From NCBI GenBank assembly GCA_963813375.1, contig CAWEYT010000008.1:1-64000 (forward strand): DNA of 64,000 nucleotides. Direction: 5' to 3'. A program made the position numbers and the translations under genes. Under the pieces are notes generated by a model. The model made no database searches and was not told where the DNA came from. It was given only the letters and a program-made list of their open reading frames with translations. Shown here piece by piece: positions 44,377-52,778 of the stretch. The stretch comes from DASTFY01 sp963813375. GTDB taxonomy: Bacteria > Actinomycetota > Acidimicrobiia > Acidimicrobiales > Ilumatobacteraceae. Position 1 is the first letter of the stretch, and every line of letters begins with the position of its first letter.

Positions 44377-44909
44377 CAAGGCACCTGGGCGCGGTCGGAG
44401 CCGTCGTCGGCGGTCAGTTCGCCCACATCCCGGATGCCCTGCGCGCCGACGGCCCAGCCGGCGTCATCGGCACCCCACGTCTCCTTCTTCCAGATGGGGG
44501 CGGTGGCCTTCAGGGTGTCGATGCCGAAACGAGCGGCCTCGAAGGCCTCCGGCCGGTGCGGCGCCGACACGGCGACGACGACCGACGACTCGGTCAGCGC
44601 CAGCTTCCCGGTCCGATGCCACAGGACCACCCGGCCCACGCCCGGCCACCGCCGCCGAAGCTCCTCGGCGATGCGCTCCAGCCGGCCCAGGACGTGCTCT
44701 TCGTAGGCCTCGTACGTGAGCGACGTGACCCCCGACCGGCCCTCGGCGTGGTCGCGGACGGTGCCGGAGAAGAGGACGACACCACCACAGTCCGGTCGCA
44801 ACACCCACTCGTAGGCCGCGCCGATCGGCAGCTCCTCGGCGGTCAGTGCCAGCCAATCGTGTCCAGCCGCGGGCTCGCGCACGAAGGTCGATGCTAGTGC
44901 TGAGACCAC
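44376..44909 (-). CDS. moaE: Molybdopterin synthase catalytic subunit
   Basis: 177 residues, slightly long because of about 25 N-terminal residues. F-S-G-T-V-R-D-H-A-E-G-R, L-T-Y-E-A-Y, V-W-H-R-T-G-K-L and the catalytic-lysine motif P-I-W-K-K-E fit MoaE. It transfers sulfur from MoaD thiocarboxylate to precursor Z to make molybdopterin. No moaD or other moa gene is in the window. GTG 44909 is the longest start; the core begins about W19. Confidence 0.9.
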   Translation of the reverse strand: MVSALASTFVREPAAGHDWLALTAEELPIGAAYEWVLRPDCGGVVLFSGTVRDHAEGRSGVTSLTYEAYEEHVLGRLERIAEELRRRWPGVGRVVLWHRTGKLALTESSVVVAVSAPHRPEAFEAARFGIDTLKATAPIWKKETWGADDAGWAVGAQGIRDVGELTADDGSDRAQVP

Positions 44910-44955
44910 GAGCGTCTACCCCGGCGGCCGCGGCCCCCTCGCAGGTACCCCTGGA

Positions 44956-44961
44956 TAGTGT
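44956..44961 (+). promoter_or_regulatory. -10 element of the PDZ protein gene
   Basis: TAGTGT, eight bases before GTG 44970; supports that start over GTG 44958, which lies inside the element. Confidence 0.4.
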
Positions 44962-44969
44962 GCGCCGTC

Positions 44970-46313
44970 GTGGAGGCGAGCGAGTGGCCCGAGGACGGCG
45001 ACGATCTCGGGCCCGATCCGTACCTTCCCCCTGAGCAGCGCTGGTGGCGCCATCCGTCGGAGCTGGGAGCGAGCCCGCTACCACCGGCCCGCCCCGCGCT
45101 CCTGCCCGCTCCTGGTGCGGGCCGGGTCGCCCTCGTCCTGGCCGCGGTGATCGGCGCTGCGGGCGCGGTCCTGGCGGCGTACGTCGCGCACCTCGCCCAA
45201 CCGGCGACGAGCGACGTGGCCACGTCCGTGGTCCGCGTGAGTGCCGTCACGACGCCGCTCGTCACGGTTGGGATCGGAGCGGCCAGCACCGCCCCGGTCA
45301 CGTCGGCGGTGGCCACGTCGGCCGTCGAGGGTCTCGTGCAACTCGTGGTGCCGGGACGGTCCGATCGCCGCTCGGCGACGGCCGCTTCGCTCGGCACGGG
45401 ACAGCTCGTCGTGTCGGCCAAGGCCGTGGAGGGGGTCACCGAGGTCACCGCGGTCATGCCCGACGGCTCGGAGCAACGTGCGGAGGTCGTGTTCGTGGAC
45501 CCGGCCTCGGGCACCGCGGTCGTCGAGATCGCGCAGCCCACGCCCACCGTGGCCAGCGGGCAGGCGGCGACCCTCGCGCCGGGAGATCCCGTCACCGCGG
45601 CCGGCACCAACACGCCGGGCGAGGTCGTCGAGGTCGGCGTCGACGCCACGGCCGACGACGGCACCCACATGGAGCACCTCATGCGGCTGCGGATGGACGA
45701 GCCCGTGGACGACGGCGCCGTCGTCCTCGACCGCGAGGGCCGGGCCGTCGGCATCTGCATCGGCGCCGAGGACGACGACGCGACCGCGCTCCTCGCCGCC
45801 CCGATCGAACTGGCCAAGGCCGCGGCCGAGCCGGCCGGTCCGGACGGCGAACGTCGCCTGCCGTGGTTGGGGCTCACCGGCCGCACGGCTCGCCCCGCGG
45901 ATGCCGCGGTCACCTCGACATCGACCAGCACCAGCCAGGCTCCGGCGACGTCGGGCACCGCGGCCTCGTCGTCGTCGATGCTCGGAGCGGCCACGCCGAA
46001 CAGCAACGGGACGACGACCACCTCGGCCGCGCCCCCCACCGCGCAACCCGCGCCACCGGTCACGACGGCCGCTGCGGTCGTGGTCGAGGGCGCGTTCGTG
46101 TTGGAGGTCGAGGCCGACGGCGCTGCCGCGGCCGCCGGGGTGGAAAAGGGCGACATCGTCGTCGCCGTCGACGATGTCCCCGTCCCGTCGATGAACGCTC
46201 TGGTGCTGCTGGTGCGCGAGCGCAAGGCGGGCAGCGAGGTGCACCTGACGGTCTTGCGGGCCGGGCAGCGCATCGAGCTCGATGCCATGCTCCAGGCCCG
46301 CAAGGGCTCCTAG
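44970..46313 (+). CDS. Membrane-anchored PDZ protein with degenerate trypsin-like domain
   Basis: 447 residues. An N-terminal cytosolic motif W-W-R-H-P-S-E-L-G is followed by a membrane helix (about 50-75). A beta-rich trypsin-like domain with no His-Asp-Ser triad comes next (G-T-G-Q-L-V-V-S-A where G-x-x-L-T-x-A-H would be), then a Thr/Ser-rich linker and a C-terminal PDZ domain (G-D-I-V-V-A-V-D-D-V-P-V). The layout matches a group of actinobacterial HtrA-like pseudoproteases, likely sensors or scaffolds in the envelope. GTG 44970 is chosen from the promoter position. Confidence 0.75.
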   Translation: MEASEWPEDGDDLGPDPYLPPEQRWWRHPSELGASPLPPARPALLPAPGAGRVALVLAAVIGAAGAVLAAYVAHLAQPATSDVATSVVRVSAVTTPLVTVGIGAASTAPVTSAVATSAVEGLVQLVVPGRSDRRSATAASLGTGQLVVSAKAVEGVTEVTAVMPDGSEQRAEVVFVDPASGTAVVEIAQPTPTVASGQAATLAPGDPVTAAGTNTPGEVVEVGVDATADDGTHMEHLMRLRMDEPVDDGAVVLDREGRAVGICIGAEDDDATALLAAPIELAKAAAEPAGPDGERRLPWLGLTGRTARPADAAVTSTSTSTSQAPATSGTAASSSSMLGAATPNSNGTTTTSAAPPTAQPAPPVTTAAAVVVEGAFVLEVEADGAAAAAGVEKGDIVVAVDDVPVPSMNALVLLVRERKAGSEVHLTVLRAGQRIELDAMLQARKGS

Positions 46314-46326
46314 AGGCGCACGAGCC

Positions 46327-47415
46327 TCAGAGCAGCGCGCGGCGGCGGCGCACGGCGGCCCGGATGGCGACGACGATGCCGGTCACCAGGCCGACGGCCA
46401 GCACGCCGGCCAGCCCGAGCGCCAGCTCCTGCCGCCGCTTCGGGGTGAGGATCTGCCACCAGCGGGTGTCGGTCCCGGCCACGTAGGCCTGCTCGTTGGT
46501 GACGCGGGGCTGCCAGCCCTCGGCCTTGAGCCGATCGTTGGCGACCAGCCAGCTCGTCGTCATGTACGGCAGCAGGCCGGGCGGGATGGGCCCCCGCTGG
46601 AAGCGCCAGCGCAGGTTGGCGATCCAGTGCGTGAACCAGGCCGGCGGGCGCACGCGGGGCTTGGAGCCGGCCAGGGCCCGCAGGCGCGGGCCGGCGATCC
46701 ACCCATCGGGGCTCACGTTGTAGGTCCCGTCCAGCTGGCGGCGGCGGGCCAGCTCGATGGCGCTGGCGATGTCGTCCAGGTGGACGAACTGGGCCGGCGG
46801 GTCCTCCTCCGGCGCCAGGACCCCTGCGCCGCCGGCCAGGGCCCGGGCCAACCACGACGACCCGTCCTCGGCCAGCCCGGTGACCGGCCGCAGCACCGCC
46901 ACCGTGCGGTCCTGCCGTTCGTCGGCCCAGTCGACGACCAGTTGCTCGACCTCGGTGTGACCGACCGCGTAGGCGAAGTCCGTCACGGGACGCAGGGGCG
47001 CCTCCTCGGTGATGGGGACGGGGTTGTTCGGCCAGGCGCCGTACACGGTGGCCGTCGAGAGCACCACGAGGTGGCGGACGCCGCCCGCGCTGGCCGCCTC
47101 CAGCACCCGGCGCGTCACCGCCGTCTCCAGCGTGCCCGGACGGCGACGGACCGCGCTCGCCGCGAACGGGAGGTGGACAACGGTGTCGACCGAGCCGTCA
47201 CCGGCGAGCTCCGCCAGCTCGAGCTTCGCCTCCGTCCGGCGCAGGTCGACCGGGCGATGCTCGACCTTCGGGTGGCCCACGGCCGCCGGACGGCGGTCGA
47301 TGGTGACGACGGCGTCGACGTCGGGAGCCTCGGCCAGCAGCGAGACCACCCGGCGGCCGATGGCGCCGGAGGCGCCCGTGACCACCACGACGCTCCGGCG
47401 CGGTTCCCCGTCCAC
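46327..47415 (-). CDS. NAD-dependent epimerase/dehydratase family protein with C-terminal membrane helix
   Basis: 362 residues. Rossmann motif V-V-V-V-T-G-A-S-G-A-I-G-R-R, then Y-A-V-G-H with the SDR tyrosine although the usual lysine of Y-x-x-x-K is histidine or absent (Y-A-V-G-H-T-E). This may mean altered catalysis. A hydrophobic helix near residues 333-352 and a basic tail anchor the protein to the membrane. The family acts on nucleotide sugars or sterol/hopanoid-like substrates. GTG 47415 is the start. It is divergent from the DUF2342 gene. Confidence 0.78.
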   Translation of the reverse strand: MDGEPRRSVVVVTGASGAIGRRVVSLLAEAPDVDAVVTIDRRPAAVGHPKVEHRPVDLRRTEAKLELAELAGDGSVDTVVHLPFAASAVRRRPGTLETAVTRRVLEAASAGGVRHLVVLSTATVYGAWPNNPVPITEEAPLRPVTDFAYAVGHTEVEQLVVDWADERQDRTVAVLRPVTGLAEDGSSWLARALAGGAGVLAPEEDPPAQFVHLDDIASAIELARRRQLDGTYNVSPDGWIAGPRLRALAGSKPRVRPPAWFTHWIANLRWRFQRGPIPPGLLPYMTTSWLVANDRLKAEGWQPRVTNEQAYVAGTDTRWWQILTPKRRQELALGLAGVLAVGLVTGIVVAIRAAVRRRRALL

Positions 47416-47458
47416 GGTCCCACTCTCGCACGCCGGTGGGACCGCCACCCCGCCCGCG

Positions 47459-47464
47459 TAGATT
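47459..47464 (+). promoter_or_regulatory. -10 element of the DUF2342 gene
   Basis: TAGATT, six bases before GTG 47471; no ribosome binding site. Confidence 0.5.
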
Positions 47465-47470
47465 GACCTC

Positions 47471-48709
47471 GTGGATCCCGAGCCGTCCGATCCGTTCGGC
47501 AGCATCCCGTTCCTGGGCGACCTGGCCCGGATGCTGCAGAACCAGGGATCCATCCAGTGGGAGGCGGCGCGCCAGCTCGCCTACAGCAACGCCACCGACG
47601 GCAAGGCCGAACCCAACGTGGATCCGGCCATCCGGTTCAAGGTCGCCGAGTTGGGACGGGTGGCCGAGCTCCACGTGCAGCAGGCGACCGGATTGGACAC
47701 GGCCGTCGGCGGGCGGACGATCGAGGTCGTCCCGGTCAATCGCACCGCTTTCACGTCCCACACCCTGGACGCCTACCGGCCGCTCTTCGAGACGCTGGCC
47801 GGTTCGCTGGGGCAGACGCCGACCATCACCGCGGCCGGCGGGCTCGAACCGTTCGGAAGCGAGGATCTGCCCGGGGACCCCGATGATCGCGATGCCGGTC
47901 TGGCCATGCTCGGCCAGCTCCTGGGGCTCGTCGCGCCGACGATGCTCGGGATGGCCATCGGCTCGATGGTGGGCCGGCTGGCCCGCCGGTCCTTCGGCCA
48001 GTACGACCTCCCGCTCCCCCGGCCACCGGCCAGCGAGGTGCAGGTCCTGCCCGGGACGATCGAGGAGTTCGCCCACGACTGGAGCCTCCCGGAGGAGGAG
48101 CTCCTGCTCTGGGTCTGCCTCCACCAGATCACCTCACACGCCGTGCTCGGCGTCCCCCACGTCCGGGCCGAGCTGGAGCAGCTCCTGCGCGACCATGCCG
48201 GTGGCTTCCGCCCCGATCCGGGCGCGGTCACCGAGCGGCTCGGCACCTTCGACCTCGGCAGCACCGACTCCCTCGGTGAGCTGCAGCAGCTCTTCGGCGA
48301 TCCGGAGGTCCTCCTCGGCGCCGTCCGCTCGCCCGAGCAGGAGCGCCTGCGCCCCCGGCTGGACGCGCTCGTCGCGGTGGTCGTCGGGTTCGTGGACCAC
48401 ACCGTCGACCGGGCAGCCGCGGGCCTCATGACCAGCGGGGGCCAGATCGCCGAGGCCGTGCGCCGCCGGCGGCTGGAAGCGGGCGGCGAGGACGTGTTCC
48501 TGGAGCGCCTGTTGGGCCTCTCCCTCACGCGCGCCCAGGTCGAGCGGGGCCGGGCCTTCGTGAGCGGGGTGATCGAGCGGGAGGGCGACGACGGCCTCAG
48601 CCGGCTCTGGAGCTCGGCTCGGGCCCTGCCCACGCCTCCCGAGGTCGATGCCCCCGGCCTGTGGCTGGCCCGCCTCGAGGTGGACGGCGACGAGCCACCC
48701 GCGAGCTGA
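47471..48709 (+). CDS. DUF2342/zinc-dependent metalloprotease-like protein with altered active site
   Basis: 412 residues, matching the actinobacterial DUF2342 (F420-biosynthesis-associated) family: G-S-I-Q-W-E-A-A-R-Q-L-A start region, F-T-S-H-T-L-D-A-Y, P-T-M-L-G-M-A-I-G-S-M-V-G. Active members carry H-E-x-x-H after the tryptophan-valine helix. Here the segment reads W-V-C-L-H-Q-I-T-S-H, so the catalytic glutamate is glutamine and the second histidine is displaced. It is probably not a working protease. GTG start is supported by the adjacent -10 element. Confidence 0.82.
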   Translation: MDPEPSDPFGSIPFLGDLARMLQNQGSIQWEAARQLAYSNATDGKAEPNVDPAIRFKVAELGRVAELHVQQATGLDTAVGGRTIEVVPVNRTAFTSHTLDAYRPLFETLAGSLGQTPTITAAGGLEPFGSEDLPGDPDDRDAGLAMLGQLLGLVAPTMLGMAIGSMVGRLARRSFGQYDLPLPRPPASEVQVLPGTIEEFAHDWSLPEEELLLWVCLHQITSHAVLGVPHVRAELEQLLRDHAGGFRPDPGAVTERLGTFDLGSTDSLGELQQLFGDPEVLLGAVRSPEQERLRPRLDALVAVVVGFVDHTVDRAAAGLMTSGGQIAEAVRRRRLEAGGEDVFLERLLGLSLTRAQVERGRAFVSGVIEREGDDGLSRLWSSARALPTPPEVDAPGLWLARLEVDGDEPPAS

Positions 48710-48713
48710 GGTC

Positions 48714-48749
48714 GCTAGCGCCGCGCCGGCAACCATTGGCGGCGCTAGC
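48714..48749. terminator. Bidirectional terminator hairpin
   Basis: Perfect 11-base arms GCTAGCGCCGC / GCGGCGCTAGC with a 14-base loop, between the converging DUF2342 and MFS genes. The MFS stop codon lies in one arm. Confidence 0.65.
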
Positions 48750-50085
48750 GCCGCGATTCGGGATCGGGAGGCGGCAGCCGCTCGTGGTCCTTCAGCGCCC
48801 GCCGGCGCTCCTTGACCTTGGAGCGGACCCGCGCGCCGAGGGTCGGCGGCAGTGGCTGGCCCTCGCGGATGTGCCGCCAGCCCACGACGTAGGACACCAG
48901 CGCCACGACGGCGAGCACCGTGACGATCAGAAAGCCCACGCTCCTGGGGATCGGGAGGATCACGGGCACGAACGCGGCGAGGACCCAGGCCATCTGGAAC
49001 TTGGTCTCGAACTGTGCGAAGGCCCGGCCCCGGTTGGCGTCGGGCGCGTCGCGTTGCACGATGGCGTCGAAGGCCAGCCGGGCGAACGCGGCCGCCACGC
49101 CGACCGCGCCGGCGAGGAGCGCGGCGCTGATCTGCCCTCCACCGAACGCGGCCACCAGGCCGCCGACCGCGATGAGCGCCAGAGCCAGCTCCAGCATGCG
49201 CTCCTCGTGAACCCCGCGCTGGCGCAAGATCGGACCGAGCACGTTCCCGGCCATGGTGCCGATGGCGCTGAACAGCAGGATGAGCCCGAACCACACCACC
49301 GACGCGTCCTGGCCGCGGAGCAGGAAGGCGAGCTGGAACGTGAGGAAGCCGACCGTCGCCCGGACCGTCGCCATGCCCGACGCCGCGAGGACCACACCCG
49401 ACGACCGCAGCTCCTCGCGCTCCTCGGCGCCGGCCGGCGTCGCGGCCACCACCACCCGCCGGAGCCTGGTGGCGAGGCCCAGGGCCAGGAGGTACAGCAG
49501 CACGGCCAGGCACAGCGTGACGCGGACGTCGATGAGCTTCAGCAGCACCGCGGGGAGGACGACCACGACGCCGGCGATGCCCGCCAGCAACCCGAGCTTG
49601 GAGTTGGCCTCCACCAACTCGGCGTCGTCCGTCACCACGGTGGGCACCAACGCGCTCTTGGAGACGGCGTACGTCTTGGACAGCACGAGGAACATGAAGG
49701 CCAGCGGGAACAACCAGAGGCTGTCGAGGTTCATGATGAGGAACACGGTGACGATGGCGCGGCCGAGGCAGGAGAGGATCACCATCAGCCGCCGGCCGCC
49801 CCGCATGCTGTCCAGGGCAGGGCCGAGGATGGGGGCCACGATGGCGAACGGGGCCATGGTCAACAGCAGGTAGAGCGCCACCTTGCCCCGTGCCGCCTCG
49901 GGGCTGATGTCGAAGAAGAGCGAGCCGGCGAGCGAGATGGCGACGGCGGCGTCACCGGCGGCCGCGGCGGCGTGGGTCCGGGCCAGCCAGGTGAACGGCG
50001 GCACGACGAGCCGGCGCGAGAAGTCCCTCGGCATGCCGGTGGTCCGATCCGAGGGGACCGGGTCCCACGAAGCGGGCGACGTCAC
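48745..50085 (-). CDS. Major facilitator superfamily transporter
   Basis: 446 residues with about twelve membrane helices. Between helices 2 and 3 lies D-S-M-R-G-G-R-R-L-M, the MFS loop motif D-x-x-x-x-R-x. A charged central loop (E-E-R-E-E-L-R-S) separates the halves, and a basic C-terminal tail is cytosolic. Such proteins export drugs or metabolites; nothing in the neighbourhood points to a substrate. GTG 50085 has TACGAT six bases upstream; ATG 50034 is an alternative. Confidence 0.85.
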   Translation of the reverse strand: MTSPASWDPVPSDRTTGMPRDFSRRLVVPPFTWLARTHAAAAAGDAAVAISLAGSLFFDISPEAARGKVALYLLLTMAPFAIVAPILGPALDSMRGGRRLMVILSCLGRAIVTVFLIMNLDSLWLFPLAFMFLVLSKTYAVSKSALVPTVVTDDAELVEANSKLGLLAGIAGVVVVLPAVLLKLIDVRVTLCLAVLLYLLALGLATRLRRVVVAATPAGAEEREELRSSGVVLAASGMATVRATVGFLTFQLAFLLRGQDASVVWFGLILLFSAIGTMAGNVLGPILRQRGVHEERMLELALALIAVGGLVAAFGGGQISAALLAGAVGVAAAFARLAFDAIVQRDAPDANRGRAFAQFETKFQMAWVLAAFVPVILPIPRSVGFLIVTVLAVVALVSYVVGWRHIREGQPLPPTLGARVRSKVKERRRALKDHERLPPPDPESRR

Positions 50086-50090
50086 GCTGT

Positions 50091-50170
50091 CATCGTACGG
50101 GGCCTCAGGCCGTCGTACGGGGCCTCACGGCCGTCAAATGGGGCTCACGGCCGTCTAATGGGGCTCACGC
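50091..50170. repeat. Four tandem 20-bp repeats
   Basis: Units at 50091, 50111, 50131 and 50151 share the pattern (c)cgtc-NNA-t/c-g-g-GG(g/c)CTCA-GGC. Units 1 and 2 carry GTACGGGGCCTCA, units 3 and 4 ATGGGGCTCACG. They lie between the regX3-like stop and the MFS gene; unit 1 contains the MFS -10 element and unit 4 the regX3 stop. Confidence 0.85.
50092..50097 (-). promoter_or_regulatory. -10 element of the MFS gene
   Basis: TACGAT on the minus strand, six bases before GTG 50085, inside the first 20-bp repeat unit. Confidence 0.4.
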
Positions 50171-50870
50171 CCGCGGGGCCTCGTAGCGGTAGCCCAGGCC
50201 GCGGATGGTGACGATGCGGGTGGGGTTGGCGGGATCGGTCTCGATCTTGCCGCGCAGCCGCTTGACGTGGACGTCCAGCGTCTTCGTGTCGCCCACGTAG
50301 TCCGAGCCCCAGACGCGGTCGATCAGCGTGTCGCGGGTCGAGCACGCGGCCCGCGTTGGCCAGCAGGATGGCGAGCAGCTCGAACTCCTTGAGCGGCATG
50401 GCGGCGGGCTGGCCGCGGATGGCCACCTCGTGACGGTCGGGATCGAGGCGGACGTCGCCCACCTCGAGGACACCGTCGCTGAGGTCGTCGAAGCGGTCGT
50501 GGGGCGCCCGGCGCAGCACCGCCCGCATGCGGGCCACCAGCTCCCTCAGCCGGTAGGGCTTGGTGACGTAGTCGTCGGCTCCGACCTCGAGACCCACGAC
50601 CGTGTCGATCTCGGCGCCCTTGGCGGTCACCATGATGATCGGGACCTGGCTGCGCTTGCGGAGCTGCCGGCAGACGTCGATGCCGCTGATGCGGGGCAGC
50701 ATGACGTCCAGCAGCACGAGGTCAGGGTTGACGGCGTCGAACAGGTCCAGAGCCTGGGCCCCGTCGCGCGCCACCTGCACCCGGAACCCCTCCCGGCGCA
50801 GGCCCACGGTGAGGGCGTCGATGAACGACTCCTCGTCCTCCACGAGCAGCACGGTCGTCTGTTCGGCCAC
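50165..50870 (-). CDS. regX3: OmpR-family response regulator, RegX3/PhoB-like (frameshifted near 50345)
   Basis: About 234 residues after removing one G near 50345 (GTGCTCGACCC). The receiver domain has V-E-D-E-E (acidic pair), phosphoacceptor Asp in L-V-L-L-D-V-M-L-P, Thr in M-V-T-A-K and Lys in Y-V-T-K-P-Y. The winged-helix output domain ends T-L-D-V-H-V-K-R-L-R-G-K-I-E and G-L-G-Y-R-Y. Encoded one base after the sensor kinase and downstream of pst-phoU, it is the expected phosphate regulator and probably binds the PHO box at 56799. GTG 50870 is the start. Confidence 0.9.
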
Positions 50871-50871
50871 G

Positions 50872-52047
50872 TCAGCCTGCCTGCGCGACGTCGGGGCGGG
50901 TGGCAGGCACCGCGGCGGGGAGCCGCAGCGTGAACGTCGAGCCCTCGCCCTCGACGGACACCACGTCCACGTGTCCGCCGTGGTTGGCCATGACGTGGCG
51001 GACGATCGAGAGGCCGAGGCCGCTCCCACCCGTCTCGCGGCTGCGGGCCTTGTCGACCCGGTAGAAGCGCTCGAACACACGGCCGAGGTCGCGCTGGGGG
51101 ATGCCCATCCCGTGGTCCCGCAGTTCCACCACCACCTCCTCAGCTTCGAGCCCGACGGTCACCTCCACCGGAGCGCCGGGGTCGGAGTACTTGATGGCGT
51201 TCTCGAGCAGGTTGCCCACCGCGGACAGGAGCTGGCGGCGGTTGCCGGCGACCACCGGGCCCGGGGCGGCCGCCGTGACCTGCACGGGTATTCCCCGCGT
51301 CTGCGCGAGGAGAGCGTGGAGCACCACGGCTTCGCGCACGACGGACTCGACGTCGACCACCTCGGCCAGCGACTGGCCGCCGAGCTCGATGCGGGAGAGC
51401 TCGAGCAGCTCGTCGATGATGCGCGACAGCCGTTCGGCCTCGGCGGTGAGCTTGGGCGCCAGGCGGGCGATGACCTCGGGCTCGTCCTCGTCGGCCAGGG
51501 TCTCGGCCAGCAGGGCGATGGCGCCGACCGGGGTCTTCAGCTCGTGGCTGATGTTGGCGACGAGATCGGTGCGCACCGAGTCCAGCCGGGTCCGCTCGCT
51601 GACGTCCTCGATCGTGCACATCGCCCCGACCTGCTGCCCTCCCACGGAGACCACCGAGCCCTGGATGACAAGCGTGCACCGCGGTGGACCCATCACGTCC
51701 AGGGTGTCGGTCACCTCGCGGCCGGCGCGGGCTGCCCGGAGGTGCCCCTCCACCGATTCGTCGACGAGCGCGTCGAGGTGCGCCACACCGAGCATGTGCT
51801 CGGCCTGGCGGTTGCGCACGACGACCTCACCGTCACGGTCGAGGATGACCACCCCCTGCGGAAGGCCGTCGATGGCGGCCAGCAGCTCCGCCCGCACGCG
51901 CTCCGACTCGGTGAGGTTCGCCTCGGCGACCGCGAGTCGCGACGCGTCGTCACGCCCGGACGGGCGCGCCCGGGCCCGCTGCCACGCCGCGCCACCGAGC
52001 GCTCCCAGGGCCAGCCCCGCCACCGCAGCCAGCACGGCCCACGCCAT
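50872..52047 (-). CDS. senX3: Sensor histidine kinase, SenX3/PhoR-like
   Basis: 391 residues. One N-terminal membrane helix, a PAS domain (I-D-G-L-P-Q-G-V-V-I-L-D-R-D-G-E), an H-box N-I-S-H-E-L-K-T-P-V with the phosphorylated His, and N-, G1-, F- and G2-boxes (N-L-L-E-N-A-I-K-Y-S, D-H-G-M-G-I, G-G-S-G-L-G-L-S-I-V). The lack of a large periplasmic domain matches SenX3 and PhoR, which sense phosphate through PstB and PhoU. It lies directly between phoU and the regulator gene. ATG 52047. Confidence 0.92.
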   Translation of the reverse strand: MAWAVLAAVAGLALGALGGAAWQRARARPSGRDDASRLAVAEANLTESERVRAELLAAIDGLPQGVVILDRDGEVVVRNRQAEHMLGVAHLDALVDESVEGHLRAARAGREVTDTLDVMGPPRCTLVIQGSVVSVGGQQVGAMCTIEDVSERTRLDSVRTDLVANISHELKTPVGAIALLAETLADEDEPEVIARLAPKLTAEAERLSRIIDELLELSRIELGGQSLAEVVDVESVVREAVVLHALLAQTRGIPVQVTAAAPGPVVAGNRRQLLSAVGNLLENAIKYSDPGAPVEVTVGLEAEEVVVELRDHGMGIPQRDLGRVFERFYRVDKARSRETGGSGLGLSIVRHVMANHGGHVDVVSVEGEGSTFTLRLPAAVPATRPDVAQAG

Positions 52048-52048
52048 C

Positions 52049-52778
52049 TCAATCCTCGATGTCGGCCGTCTCGAAGTCGTCCTCGCCGGTCTGGCGGGCC
52101 CGGTACCGTGCGGCGCCGTCGTGCTCTGGCAACCACCCGGTCACGACATAGCGCACCCGCTCGCCGATGTTGACGGCGTGGTCGCCGATGCGCTCGTAGA
52201 AGCGGGCGACGACAGCCAGCTGGACCGCGACCTGGAGATCGATGCGGCCCGATGCGTGGCTCTCGAAGATCACCTGGATGAACTCCCGCTGGAGCCCGTC
52301 GAGGAGCGAGTCCATGTCGTCGATGGCCGCCGCCTTGGCGGCATCGTTCTCGACGTAGGACTCGATGGCGGCCACGTACAGCGTCTGGGCCTGCTCGGCC
52401 ATCTTCGTGATGAGACCCCGAAGGCGTGGATCCAGACGCGTGCCCGTAGAGCCGTCGGGCGGCCTTGCAGATGTTGACCGCCAGGTCCGCGGAGCGCTCG
52501 ACCTCGGCGACGATCTTGACCGCCGAGACCAGCGTGCGCAGCTCCATCGCCACCGGGGCCTGGAGGGCCATGACCCGGTAGATCTCCTCCTCGAGATCGA
52601 GGGCGCGGGCGTCGATCTCGTCATCGGCCGAGATCATGTAGTCGGCACCCTCGAGATCGCCGTCCAGGAGGATGTTCGTGGCCCGGGGGATGGCCTCGAT
52701 CACGGAGCCCGCCAACCGCACGAGCTGGTTGCGTACCTCCTCGATGTCCTCGTGGTACGCAGTGCGCAAGTCGCTCAC
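52049..52778 (-). CDS. phoU: Phosphate signalling protein PhoU (frameshifted near 52440)
   Basis: About 242 residues after removing one G near 52440 (TACGGGCAC). Two three-helix repeats, each with an acidic metal-binding motif: D-D-E-I-D-A-R-A-L-D-L-E-E in the first, and E-R-I-G-D-H-A-V-N-I-G-E-R in the second. PhoU links the Pst transporter to the sensor kinase and represses signalling when phosphate is plentiful. GTG 52778 overlaps the pstB stop by four bases. Confidence 0.92.

Noticed and set aside
46313..46328. Short GAGGC/GCCTC hairpin between the PDZ and epimerase genes
   Set aside because: A five-base stem is too weak and too common in GC-rich DNA to call a terminator.
50091..50170. 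Four regular repeats as a CRISPR array
   Set aside because: The units are directly adjacent with no variable spacers, and no cas gene is in the window.
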